From: DASXQK01 sp963724385
Lineage (GTDB): Bacteria; Pseudomonadota; Alphaproteobacteria; Dongiales; Dongiaceae
Direction: 5' to 3'
Assembly: GCA_963724385.1 (NCBI GenBank)
Contig: CAVRUJ010000002.1
Coordinates: 1,860,001-1,924,000, forward strand
DNA length: 64,000 bases
The notes under the pieces are model-generated. The model was not told the DNA's origin. It searched no databases and worked only from the letters and a program-made list of their open reading frames with translations. A program made the translations under genes and the position numbers. Positions 23,782-35,083 of this stretch are shown here, piece by piece (the first letter of the stretch is position 1; each line of letters starts with the position of its first letter).

Positions 23782-24209
23782 TGGCTCTCTACGACTGGCT
23801 GAAGGCGCTGCACATCATCGCCGTCATCGCCTGGATGGCGGGGATGCTCTATCTGCCCCGGCTTTACGTCTATCACGCCGGCGCGAGACCGGGTTCGGAG
23901 CTTTCGGAAACCTTCAAGGTGATGGAGCGAAGGCTGCTGCGCGGGATCATCAACCCGGCGATGATCGCGGCCTGGCTGTTCGGGCTTTCCCTCGCCTTCC
24001 TCGGCCATCATTGGGGCGAGGGCTGGTTCCATGCCAAGCTCGCGCTCCTGGTCCTGATGCAGCTGACCCATGCCGCCTACGCACGCTTCCGCCGGCAGTT
24101 CGCCGCCGATGCCAACCGGCACGGCCTGGGCTTCTACCGGGTCGCCAACGAAATCCCGACCCTGCTCCTGATCGGCATCGTGCTCCTGGCGGTGCTGAAG
24201 CCGTTCTGA
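23781..24209 (+). CDS. hemJ: Protoporphyrinogen IX oxidase HemJ (CopD-like membrane protein)
   Basis: Oxidises protoporphyrinogen IX to protoporphyrin IX. This is the oxygen-independent-of-HemG/HemY type used by many alphaproteobacteria. The 142-residue protein has about four membrane helices; the conserved His in KALHIIAVIAWMAGMLYLPRLYVYH (about residues 9-33; His11 and His33) and Lys in FHAKLALLVLMQ (about residues 82-93) correspond to haem-binding and essential residues of the family. Its position directly after hemE-hemH completes the last three haem steps in one operon, and supports HemJ rather than a generic CopD protein. Confidence 0.93.
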   Translation: MALYDWLKALHIIAVIAWMAGMLYLPRLYVYHAGARPGSELSETFKVMERRLLRGIINPAMIAAWLFGLSLAFLGHHWGEGWFHAKLALLVLMQLTHAAYARFRRQFAADANRHGLGFYRVANEIPTLLLIGIVLLAVLKPF

Positions 24210-24244
24210 AGAACCGCGGTGCCATTGCTTGTCGGAAAGTTCAT

Positions 24245-24273
24245 TTGACAAGACGAGGACCCTCGGATAGTTG
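24245..24273 (+). promoter_or_regulatory. Possible promoter and leader upstream of rho
   Basis: A perfect -35 TTGACA (24245-24250) is followed after 17 bp by a weak -10 (TAGTTG, 24268-24273). It would leave a ~135-nt leader before rho, consistent with the autoregulated leaders of rho genes. The -10 is poor, so this is tentative; read-through from hemJ is the alternative. Confidence 0.35.
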
Positions 24274-24413
24274 ATGATCGCTGCCCGGTTCGGGCGGACC
24301 CTTCTTTCGACCCGCTGCATCCCGCCCTCCGGTGATCCCGGCCTCGCAAGGCCGAGTCCTCCGCAACTCCCGCGCAGCAAACCCCGCTTCCCTTCGCCAC
24401 CCCTCGGAATTCC

Positions 24414-25670
<1,257 letters not shown>

Positions 25671-25671
<1 letters not shown>

Positions 25672-26015
25672 TGCGGGCGGCCCGCTTGGCCGCCTTGCCG
25701 GCGCTGCTCCTGCTGGCGCCGCTCTTGCTGGCGCTGGGGCCCGCTGCGGCCGAGGACGTCGTCCCGGCCGACGATCCGGCCCTGATCACCAAGGCGGAAG
25801 GCCTCTGCCTGCAGGCGGCGCTCGTCAGCGGCGGCATCGACAAGCAGGCGAAGGCCTATTGCAGCTGCATGGCGCCCGTGCTCGCCCGCCACATGACGCC
25901 GGAATCCCGCCGGCTGATGCTGAGCGAGACTCACGCCTACGTCCGGCCGGCCTATGACGACCCGGACGCGCTTTACAACGACGCGCTCAAGAGCTGTCCG
26001 CCGGCCAAGCCCTGA
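25671..26015 (+). CDS. Small secreted hypothetical protein
   Basis: A 114-residue protein with a clear N-terminal signal: two Arg then a long Leu/Ala-rich hydrophobic stretch ending ALGPAAAED, with a likely signal peptidase I cut after AAA (about residue 27). The mature ~87 residues contain two Cys pairs-like positions (GLCLQAALV, YCSCMAPV, SCPPAKP: four to five Cys), suggesting disulfides in the periplasm. The pattern of a charged helix with Cys resembles small periplasmic proteins of unknown function. The ATG overlaps the rho stop (TGATG), so it is probably co-transcribed with rho. Function unknown. Confidence 0.7.
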
Positions 26016-26088
26016 GGGCCGGTGGCGCAGCTGTTCGACGGGCGTTAGCATGATCCCTGGACAGCCGAGCCTTCGAAAGGTGCCAGCG

Positions 26089-29000
26089 ATGCGCTGCGGC
26101 GCCTGCGGACGCGACAATCGAGAGGGACGCAAGTTCTGCGCCCATTGCGGCGCAGCGCTCGGCTGGGCCTGCGGCACCTGCGGCTTCGCCAACGACGCGG
26201 GCGAGCGCTTCTGCGGCGGCTGCGGCAAGCCGGCAGCGACAACACAAGCAACGGCTCCGACGCGGACGGACGAAGCGGAAACCGGCGGCGAGCGCCGGCA
26301 GGTGGCCGTGCTGTTCGCCGATCTCTGCGGCTTCACCGCGCTGTCGCGCCGGCTCGACGCCGAGGATCTCCGCCGGCTGGTGGAAAGCTTCTATGGCCGG
26401 GCCGATGCGATCGTCGCCGGTTATGGCGGCACGGTGGACAAGCATATGGGCGATGCGGTGATGGCGCTGTTCGGCGCGCCGGTCGCCCATGGCGACGATG
26501 CGCTCCGGGCACTCAGGGCCGCGCTCGACATCGCCGCCGCCACGGGCGAAATCGCCGGCCCCGAAGGCGAGCATCTCGCCGCGCATGTCGGCATCGCCAT
26601 GGGCGAAGTGATCGCCGGCGGCATTGGCCGCGGCTACACGGTGCTGGGCGATGCGGTCAACCTCGCTTCGCGCCTGGTCCAGCTCGCCGCCCCGGGCGAA
26701 GTGGTCATGGCCGGGGAACTGAAGCACCAGCTCGAAGGCCAGGTCCGCGCCGCCGCCCTGCCGCCCGCCAACCTCAAGGGCTTCGCCGAGGCGGTCACCG
26801 CCTGGCGGGTCGAAGGCCTCGAGAGCCTACGCCGGCCCGCCAGCCCCTTTGTCGGGCGCGAGACCGACCGGTTGTTGCTGAGCAATCTGCTGGAGGCCTG
26901 CGCCAGGACGGGGCGGGGGCGCATCATCGTGCTGCGCGGGGAAGCCGGGATCGGCAAGAGCCGGCTGATCGAGGAGACCATGGCCGAGGCCGCCGGCCTC
27001 GGCTTCGCCACCCACAAAGCCCTGGTGCTCGATTTCGGCGCCGGCAAGGGCCTCGACGCCCGCGGCATGCTGACCCGGAGCCTGCTGGGGCTTTCTCCCG
27101 ACAGCAGCGAGGCGGAGCGCCGCAAGGCGGCCGAGAAGGCGCTGGCCGCGGGCCTGCTCGCCGGGGAAGAGCGTCTGGCCTTGCAGGAGCTGCTGGATCT
27201 CCCGTTCGAGGGCGAGGACCGCGCGCTCGCCCAGGCGATGGACGAAGCAACCCGGCAGGCCCGGCGCCGGGCGCTGCTCGCCGCGCTGCTCGGCCGGCTG
27301 GCGCGCGGCCGGCCGCTGTTGGCGGCGATCGAGGACCTGCATTGGGCCGATCCGGTCCTGCTGGAGGACCTGGCCGCGCTCGGGGCCGCAACCGCGCAAT
27401 CGGCCGTGTTGCTGGCGTTTTCGACCCGGCCCGAGGGGGATCCGCTTGACCGGGCCTGGCGCGCCAAGCTGGGGCCGGCCGCCGTCAGCACCATCGACCT
27501 GGCGCCGCTGTCGGCCGAGGAATCGGCGGCGCTTGCGGCCGGCTATCTCGGCAGCGGCGACGAGCGGATCGCGGCCTGCATCCAGCGCGCCGGCGGCAAC
27601 CCGTTCTTCCTCGAACAGCTCCTGCGCCACACCGGCGAAGTGGCGAGCGCTTCGGTGCCGGCCTCGGTGCAGAGCCTGGTGCTCGGCCGGGCCGACCGGC
27701 TGCCGTTCGAGGAGAAGCGCGCGCTCCAGGCGGCCTCGGTCCTTGGCCAGCGCATGGCGCTGGAGGCGCTGCGCCATCTGGTCGGCGACGCCGGCTATGG
27801 CGCCGAGCGGCTGATCGATCAGCAGTTCATGCGCCGGGAAGGCAGCGAGCTCGCCTTCGTCCATTCCCTGTTGCGCGACGGCATCTACGCTTCGCTCCTC
27901 AAGGCGCGGCGGCGCGAGCTGCATCGCGCGGCGGCCGCATGGTATGGCGAGGCCGACCTGCCGCTCCGGGCCCAGCATCTCGAGCTGGCCGAAGCCGAGG
28001 AGGCGCCGGCCGCCTATCTGGCCGCGGCCGAAGGGGCGGCAACAGCCTATCGGTTCGATCGCGCCCTCGAGTTCGCGACCCGCGGCCTAGCGCTTGCCCG
28101 CGATCCGAAAACCCGCGTCGGCCTCGCCTCGCTCAAGGGCGAGCTGCTGCAAGGCCTCGGCCGCACGGCCGAGGCGGTCGAGACCCTGAAGGCAGCGGCG
28201 GCGGAGGCCGAGGCGGGTAGGCCCCGGTTGCGCGCCTGGCGGGCGCTCGCCCAAAGCCTCTCGGTGCTCGACCGGCTTGACGAGGCGCTCGGCCTGCTTG
28301 GCCAGGCCGAACAGGAGGCCAAGTCCTTTGGCCTTACCCTCGACTTGTCGCGGATCCACACGCTCAAAGGCGACGTGCATTTCCCGCGCGGCGAGATCGT
28401 CCAATGCCTGGCCGAGCACAGCGAAGCGTTGCGGCTGGCCGAAGCCGCCGGCGCCACGGAGGAGCAGGCCCGCGCGCTCGGCGGCCTCGCCGACGCCTAT
28501 TACATGCGCGGCCGCTTCCGCACCGCCGGCAAGACGTTCCTGCGCTGCGTGGAAATCAGCGCCGCGCATGGCTTCCGGCGCAGCGAAGCGGCGAACTTGC
28601 CGATGCTGGCGTTGCTGTCGATGCTGGAGATCCAGTTCGACACGGCCCTTGACCGGGCGAGACGCGCGATCGCTCTGGCCGAGCAGATCGGCCATCCCCG
28701 GGCGGCGATGATCGGCTATCACGGGCTCAACTTCGTCCATACCGAGCTGGGCGATTTTCAGCCGGCGCTGGAAGCCGCCCAGGCCGGGACCCGGATCGCG
28801 CGAACGCTGGGTGCGCGGCGCTTCGTCGGCGAGGGACTGATCCTCCAGGCGATCAGCGAACATTTCCTGGGCCACGCGAGCGCTGTGGAAACGATCCGCG
28901 AGGCCAACGAAATCTCCCGCGATTGGCCGGCCTATATCCTGCCCTACGGGCTTGCGGCAGCGGCGATGATCACCCGGGATCCGGCCGAGCGCGCGGCGGC

Positions 29001-29316
29001 CCTGGCCGAAGGCGAAGCGGCGATCGCCGCCGGCGCCGTCAGCCACAACGTCATCTTCTTCAATCGCATGGCCATCGAGGCCTGCCTCGCGGCGCGCGAT
29101 TGGGCGGGGATGGAACGCTACGCCGACGCGCTGGCCAAGGGCATGGTGGAAGAGCCGACCCCGGTCACGGAATTCGTCGTCGCCCGGGCCCGCGCAATCG
29201 CGGCGGCGGGGCGCGGAAACAAGGACGAAGCGGAACTGCGGCGTCTCATCGAACAGGCAAGCGCGGTCAAGTGGCGGCTTGTCCTGCCGGCGCTGGAGGA
29301 AGCGCTGGCGGCCTGA
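26089..29316 (+). CDS. Zinc-ribbon, class III nucleotidyl cyclase, AAA ATPase and TPR fusion protein
   Basis: A 1,075-residue multi-domain signalling protein. At the N-terminus are two tandem zinc ribbons (CGAC...CAHC and CGTC...CGGC, residues ~3-50). Next is a class III adenylate/guanylate cyclase domain (~65-240) with the first metal Asp in VLFADLCGFTALS, the second in GDAVMALFG, and LGDAVNLASRL supplying the conserved Asn/Arg. An ATPase domain follows with Walker A GEAGIGKSR (~285) and Walker B-like LLAAIEDLHWAD (~415). The remaining ~500 residues are Ala/Leu-rich helical repeats, TPR-like. This is the layout of large regulatory cyclases whose AAA and TPR parts resemble LuxR-type STAND ATPases. 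The start ATG 26089 has AAAGG 8 bp upstream; ATG 26050 is an alternative. Signal and nucleotide product unknown. Confidence 0.85.
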   Translation: MRCGACGRDNREGRKFCAHCGAALGWACGTCGFANDAGERFCGGCGKPAATTQATAPTRTDEAETGGERRQVAVLFADLCGFTALSRRLDAEDLRRLVESFYGRADAIVAGYGGTVDKHMGDAVMALFGAPVAHGDDALRALRAALDIAAATGEIAGPEGEHLAAHVGIAMGEVIAGGIGRGYTVLGDAVNLASRLVQLAAPGEVVMAGELKHQLEGQVRAAALPPANLKGFAEAVTAWRVEGLESLRRPASPFVGRETDRLLLSNLLEACARTGRGRIIVLRGEAGIGKSRLIEETMAEAAGLGFATHKALVLDFGAGKGLDARGMLTRSLLGLSPDSSEAERRKAAEKALAAGLLAGEERLALQELLDLPFEGEDRALAQAMDEATRQARRRALLAALLGRLARGRPLLAAIEDLHWADPVLLEDLAALGAATAQSAVLLAFSTRPEGDPLDRAWRAKLGPAAVSTIDLAPLSAEESAALAAGYLGSGDERIAACIQRAGGNPFFLEQLLRHTGEVASASVPASVQSLVLGRADRLPFEEKRALQAASVLGQRMALEALRHLVGDAGYGAERLIDQQFMRREGSELAFVHSLLRDGIYASLLKARRRELHRAAAAWYGEADLPLRAQHLELAEAEEAPAAYLAAAEGAATAYRFDRALEFATRGLALARDPKTRVGLASLKGELLQGLGRTAEAVETLKAAAAEAEAGRPRLRAWRALAQSLSVLDRLDEALGLLGQAEQEAKSFGLTLDLSRIHTLKGDVHFPRGEIVQCLAEHSEALRLAEAAGATEEQARALGGLADAYYMRGRFRTAGKTFLRCVEISAAHGFRRSEAANLPMLALLSMLEIQFDTALDRARRAIALAEQIGHPRAAMIGYHGLNFVHTELGDFQPALEAAQAGTRIARTLGARRFVGEGLILQAISEHFLGHASAVETIREANEISRDWPAYILPYGLAAAAMITRDPAERAAALAEGEAAIAAGAVSHNVIFFNRMAIEACLAARDWAGMERYADALAKGMVEEPTPVTEFVVARARAIAAAGRGNKDEAELRRLIEQASAVKWRLVLPALEEALAA

Positions 29317-29318
29317 GC

Positions 29319-30296
29319 CTACGGCAACAGCACTGTCGATCCCGTGGTCTTGCGGGCCTCGAGATCGCGGTGAGCTTGCGCTGCGTTCTTCAAGGGATAG
29401 GTCTGGCGGACCTCGATCTTGACCGCCCCCGCCAGCACCACATCGAACAGCGCCTTGGCCGAAGCCAGGAGATCTTCGCGGGTCGCGGTATAGGCCATGA
29501 GGGAAGGCCGGGTGAAGTAGAGCGAGCCCTTGGCCGAAAGGATGCCGGGCTCGAAGGCGGGCACGGGGCCCGAGGCGTTGCCGAAGCTGACGAACATGCC
29601 GCGCGGGGAGAGGCTGTCGAGGGAGGCCTGGAAGGTATCCTTGCCGACGCCGTCATAGACCACGGGCACGCCCTTGCCGCCAGTCAGCTCGCGCACGCGC
29701 TTGGCCACGTCTTCCTTGCGGGAGTCGATGACATGGGTCGCGCCATGGGCCTTGGCCAAGGCCATCTTTTCCGGGCTGCCCGCGGTGCCGATGACGATGG
29801 CGCCCAGATGCTTCAGCCATTGGCAGGCGATGAGGCCGATGCCGCCGGCGGCGGCGTGGACCAGTACGGTCTGCCCCGCCTTGACCGGGAATGTGCGGCG
29901 GATCAGGGACTCGACCGTCATGCCCTGGAGCATCATGCCTGCGGCCTGGCGATCGTCGATGCCGGCGGGAAGGCTGACCAGCCGCTCGGCCGGGTAGAGG
30001 CGCCATTCGGCATAGGCGCCCAAGGGACCGGAGCAATAGGCGACGCGATCGCCGACGGCGACGCCTTTCACGCCGGGCCCGAGCTTCTCCACCACCGCCG
30101 CGCCTTCGAGGCCGATTCCCGAGGGAAGCGGCACCGGATAGAGGCCGGTGCGGTGATAAACGTCGATATAGTTGAGGCCGACCGCCTTCTGGCGCAGCAG
30201 CACCTGGCCCTCGCCGGGTTCGCCGACCTCGACCTCTTCCCAGCTGAGCTTGTCGGGCCCGCCGGTCTCGTGAAAGCGGATGGCATGGCAACGCAT
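29319..30296 (-). CDS. NADPH:quinone oxidoreductase (zeta-crystallin-like MDR)
   Basis: Zinc-independent medium-chain dehydrogenase/reductase of 325 residues. It has the GroES-like N-terminal domain (VGLNYIDVYHRTGLYPVPLPSGIGLEGAAVV, where zinc-binding Cys residues are absent), and a Rossmann domain with VHAAAGGIGLIACQWLKHLG carrying the AAGGIG loop and GTAGSPEKMALAKAHGATH for NADPH. It would reduce quinones using NADPH in the cytoplasm. The start ATG 30296 gives MRCHAIRFHETGGPD, a normal family start. It lies 30 bp downstream of the ogt stop on the same strand and so may be co-transcribed with the DUF255 and ogt genes. The stop lies 2 bp from the convergent cyclase gene. Confidence 0.9.
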   Translation of the reverse strand: MRCHAIRFHETGGPDKLSWEEVEVGEPGEGQVLLRQKAVGLNYIDVYHRTGLYPVPLPSGIGLEGAAVVEKLGPGVKGVAVGDRVAYCSGPLGAYAEWRLYPAERLVSLPAGIDDRQAAGMMLQGMTVESLIRRTFPVKAGQTVLVHAAAGGIGLIACQWLKHLGAIVIGTAGSPEKMALAKAHGATHVIDSRKEDVAKRVRELTGGKGVPVVYDGVGKDTFQASLDSLSPRGMFVSFGNASGPVPAFEPGILSAKGSLYFTRPSLMAYTATREDLLASAKALFDVVLAGAVKIEVRQTYPLKNAAQAHRDLEARKTTGSTVLLP

Positions 30297-30326
30297 GTCC
30301 TGCTCCTCGCTAGGTTCCGGTTTTCG

Positions 30327-30786
30327 CTACAGCAACAGAACGCCCTCGAGCACGAGGAGCGCCTGCTTGGTCTCGGTGCCCTTGCCGCCGCTATAGCCCA
30401 CGAGCGTGCCGCCGGCACCCATGACGCGATGGCAGGGGATCAAGATCGGGATCGGATTGCGGCCGCAGGCGCCGCCCACATCCCGGGCGTTGCCGCCGAT
30501 CGCCAGGGCGATTTCGCCGTAGCTGCGGGTCTGGCCATAGGGGATCTCCAGCATGGCCTGCCAGACCTTGCGGTCGAACTCGCTGCCTTCGGGGGCCAGC
30601 GGCAGCTCGAACCGGCGAAGGCCGCAGAAGAAATAGCCGTCGAGCTGGGCCTTGGCCGCGGCCAGGATCGGTGTCTCCTGCTCGACCTTGGGCATCGTCC
30701 AGGAGACCGAGACGATGACGCCGGCGCGCTCATGGACCGCGAGCGGGCCGATGGGCGAATCGAAACCGATGGCGGCGGATTTCGTG

Positions 30787-30794
<8 letters not shown>
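30327..30794 (-). CDS. Methylated-DNA-protein cysteine methyltransferase
   Basis: Suicidal repair protein that transfers the alkyl group from O6-methylguanine to its own cysteine. The C-terminal Ogt domain shows the helix-turn-helix with Arg finger GRNPIPI, the active site PCHRVMG (Cys in the PCHR motif) and the LVGYSGG strand. At 155 residues it is the short Ogt/Ada-C form without a regulatory Ada N-terminus. Start ATG 30794 gives MPDTKSAA; it overlaps the last 8 bp of the upstream DUF255 gene on the same strand. The final ALLVLEGVLLL is a usual C-terminus. Neighbour genes suggest only housekeeping. Confidence 0.95.
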
Positions 30795-32814
<2,020 letters not shown>

Positions 32815-32910
32815 CGGCTTCCTTTCGAGGGGCCACGCATAGAAGCTGGCGCGGGCATTCAACTCAACCTAAAACGTCATGTGGGTGCCGCAAGCCAGGA
32901 GTGCATCGGG

Positions 32911-33123
32911 ATGAAAGTGAAGATCGACATCGATTGCACGCCGGAGGAAGCGCGAAGCTTCTTCGGCCTGCCGGATTTGACTCCGCTGCATGAGCAGATG
33001 ACGGCGATGATGGGCGAGCGCATGAAGACGGCCATGGGCGCCATGGATCCCGAGGCGATCATGAAGGCCTGGATGCCGGGCGGCGCCTTCTGGCAGCCCT
33101 TCGGCGACGCCAAGAAGAAATAG
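32911..33123 (+). CDS. DUF6489-type small protein
   Basis: A 70-residue, Met-rich acidic protein: MKVKIDIDCTPEEARSFFGLP then LTPLHEQMTAMM, MKTAMGAMDPEAIMKAWMPGG and a PFGDAKKK tail. I recall closely similar short proteins in many Rhodospirillales and Rhizobiales (DUF6489), of unknown function; the central amphipathic helix with Met on one face may be membrane-active or bind a partner. A good Shine-Dalgarno (CCAGGAG) sits 9 bp before the ATG. It is followed 18 bp later by the 2Fe-2S ferredoxin-like gene and then mnmE on the same strand. It would be missed by a 100-aa cutoff. Confidence 0.82.
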   Translation: MKVKIDIDCTPEEARSFFGLPDLTPLHEQMTAMMGERMKTAMGAMDPEAIMKAWMPGGAFWQPFGDAKKK

Positions 33124-33141
33124 CCGCAGGCGCGTGACAGC

Positions 33142-33507
33142 ATGAACGAGCGTTCGCGGGCGGGCGATCCGGCGCCCTTCTATGAGGCCCATGTCTTCTG
33201 CTGCATCAATGAGCGACCGGCCGGCCATCCCCGCGGGTGCTGCAAGGCGAAGGGCTCGGAGGGCTTGCGCGACTACATGAAGGCGCGGGCCAAGGAGCTG
33301 GGCCTCTCGCGCGTGCGCATCAACAGCAGCGGGTGCCTCGACCGCTGCGAGCTTGGACCCACCATGGTCATCTATCCCGAGGGCATCTGGTACAACGTCA
33401 GCAGCCGCGCGGAAGTGGACGAAGTGCTGCAGAAGCATCTCGTGGAAGGCGGACGCGTGGCGCGGCTGATGCTGAAGCCCGACGACAAGACACCGCCGGC
33501 GCGGTGA
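33142..33507 (+). CDS. Thioredoxin-like [2Fe-2S] ferredoxin-domain protein
   Basis: The 121-residue protein has the thioredoxin-like [2Fe-2S] ferredoxin layout (as in NuoE/HoxE-related and clostridial ferredoxins). The first cluster cysteines are in HVFCCINERPAGHPRGCC (Cys20 and Cys33 or neighbours), the second pair in SSGCLDRCELGP (about residues 64 and 68), followed by MVIYPEGIWYNV. It likely works as a soluble one-electron carrier; partner unknown. Immediately upstream of mnmE, sharing the GTGA overlap. MnmE in the mnmEG tRNA modification pathway does not need such a carrier, so linkage may only be operonic. Confidence 0.85.
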   Translation: MNERSRAGDPAPFYEAHVFCCINERPAGHPRGCCKAKGSEGLRDYMKARAKELGLSRVRINSSGCLDRCELGPTMVIYPEGIWYNVSSRAEVDEVLQKHLVEGGRVARLMLKPDDKTPPAR

Positions 33508-34847
33508 GCGCCGCAGGCGATAACCCGACGATCTTCGCGCTGTCGAGCGCGGCCGGACGCGCCGCGATCGCGGTGGTGCGGGTCTCCGGCCCGCGAGCGG
33601 GCGAAGCGATCCGCGCGCTCACCGGCCGCGAGGTGCCGAAGCCGCGCTTTGCCGCGCTGCGCCGGATCTTGCGTGGGGCTGAGCGGATCGATGACGCCTT
33701 CGTGCTCTGGTTTCCCGGCCCGGGAAGCGAGACGGGCGAGGATATGGCCGAATTCCATCTCCATGGCGGGCGTGCCGTGACGGCGGCGGTGCTTCAGGCG
33801 CTGACGGAGGTTCCCGGGCTCAGGCCCGCGGGGCCCGGGGATTTCACCCGCCAGGCCTTCGACAACGGCAAGCTCGACCTGACCCAGGCCGAAGCCATCG
33901 CCGACCTGGTGGAGGCCGAGACCGCGGCCCAACGCCGCCAGGCCCTGCGCCAGCTCGACGGCGCCTTCGGCCGGCAATGCGAAGCCTGGCGCGGCGACCT
34001 GCTGGCGACACTGGCCAGGGCCGAGGCGGCGGTGGATTTCCCCGACGAGGATCTGCCGAGGGGTTTGATCGAGCGGGTTCACAACCATGTATTGCAGATT
34101 CGGAAAGAGATAATACTATATCTAGATGACCATCATCGCGGCGAACGCTTGCGGGAGGGCTACTCGATCGCCATCCTGGGTGCGCCCAATGCCGGAAAAT
34201 CGAGCCTGCTGAACTACTTAGCCCGCCGGGACGCGGCCATCGTCTCGGCCCGCGCGGGCACCACCCGGGACGTGATCGAGGTGCATTTGGATCTGGCGGG
34301 CTATCCCGTGATCCTGGCCGACACGGCGGGCTTGCGCGATTCGGGCGACGAGATCGAAGCCGAGGGCGTGCGCCGGGCGCGGGCGCGGGCCGCGGCCGCC
34401 GACCTGAAGCTGGTCCTGTTCGACGGCGCGGCCTGGCCTTCCATCGACGGGGAATCGGTAGCCTTGCTCGACGAGAGCGCCATCGCGCTGGTGAGCAAGG
34501 CCGATATCGCCAGGGATTTGCCGCCGGAGCCCAGGATCGCCGGCCGGCGGGCCAAGGCCATTTCCGTTGTCACCGGGTCCGGAACCAAAGCCTTGCTCCA
34601 GGAAATCGAGGCCCGGGTGGTCGGGAGCCTGGCCTCGGGCGAGGCGCCGGCCCTGACCCGCGCCCGCCACCGCCTGGCGCTCGAGGATTGCGCCGCGGCT
34701 CTCGGCCGTGCCGAGAGGGCTGATTCGCCCGAACTCCTGACCGAGGACCTGCGGCTAGCGAGCCGGGCGCTCGGCCGCATCACCGGGCGGGTCAACGTCG
34801 AGGAAGTGCTCGACGCGATTTTCCGGGAGTTCTGTATCGGGAAGTAG
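33504..34847 (+). CDS. mnmE: tRNA uridine-5-carboxymethylaminomethyl modification GTPase MnmE
   Basis: GTPase that with MnmG makes the 5-carboxymethylaminomethyl modification on tRNA wobble uridine. Of its 447 residues, the first ~120 form the formyl-THF-binding domain (DNPTIFALSSAAGRAAIAVVRVSG...), then a helical domain with the G domain inserted (P-loop GAPNAGKSS about residue 228, G2 TTRD, G3 DTAGLRD, G4 SKAD-like), ending with the family-specific FCIGK in which the Cys is essential. The start is GTG 33504, overlapping the ferredoxin stop (GTGA); no other start fits the conserved N-terminus. Downstream GC-rich hairpin 34861-34886. Confidence 0.96.
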   Translation: MSAAGDNPTIFALSSAAGRAAIAVVRVSGPRAGEAIRALTGREVPKPRFAALRRILRGAERIDDAFVLWFPGPGSETGEDMAEFHLHGGRAVTAAVLQALTEVPGLRPAGPGDFTRQAFDNGKLDLTQAEAIADLVEAETAAQRRQALRQLDGAFGRQCEAWRGDLLATLARAEAAVDFPDEDLPRGLIERVHNHVLQIRKEIILYLDDHHRGERLREGYSIAILGAPNAGKSSLLNYLARRDAAIVSARAGTTRDVIEVHLDLAGYPVILADTAGLRDSGDEIEAEGVRRARARAAAADLKLVLFDGAAWPSIDGESVALLDESAIALVSKADIARDLPPEPRIAGRRAKAISVVTGSGTKALLQEIEARVVGSLASGEAPALTRARHRLALEDCAAALGRAERADSPELLTEDLRLASRALGRITGRVNVEEVLDAIFREFCIGK

Positions 34848-34860
34848 ACCTGAAGAAAGC

Positions 34861-34886
34861 GGCCTCGCCCGAGGGGGAGCGAGGCC
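34861..34886 (+). terminator. Possible transcription terminator after mnmE
   Basis: GGCCTCGC (34861-34868) and GCGAGGCC (34879-34886) form a perfect 8-bp stem with a 10-nt loop, 13 bp after the mnmE stop. There is no U-run, so it is either an incomplete intrinsic terminator or a 3' stabiliser. Confidence 0.45.
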
Positions 34887-35021
34887 AGTGTGCAATTAGA
34901 TTAAGAGTTTGGCCTCTCGAGCCTGAGCCCGAGGGGCGCCGTAACCCTAATCGCCGGCCATCCTCCGTCAATTTACAGATTCGTAATTAACCTGCCTCGC
35001 CGCGATGCCGGCGGCAGAGCC

Positions 35022-35037
35022 TGTTTCACGTGAAACA
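35022..35037. promoter_or_regulatory. parS centromere site, upstream of mnmG
   Basis: TGTTTCACGTGAAACA, a perfect 16-bp palindrome identical to the consensus ParB-binding parS of alphaproteobacteria. It lies between mnmE and mnmG, 62 bp before the mnmG start, 2.5 kb upstream of parA. It would be the nucleation site for ParB spreading. A second identical copy is at 36996-37011. Confidence 0.95.
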
Positions 35038-35083
35038 GCCCGGCTTTGACGAAGGGGCGGCCCGTTGGATAGATTGCGCCGCC

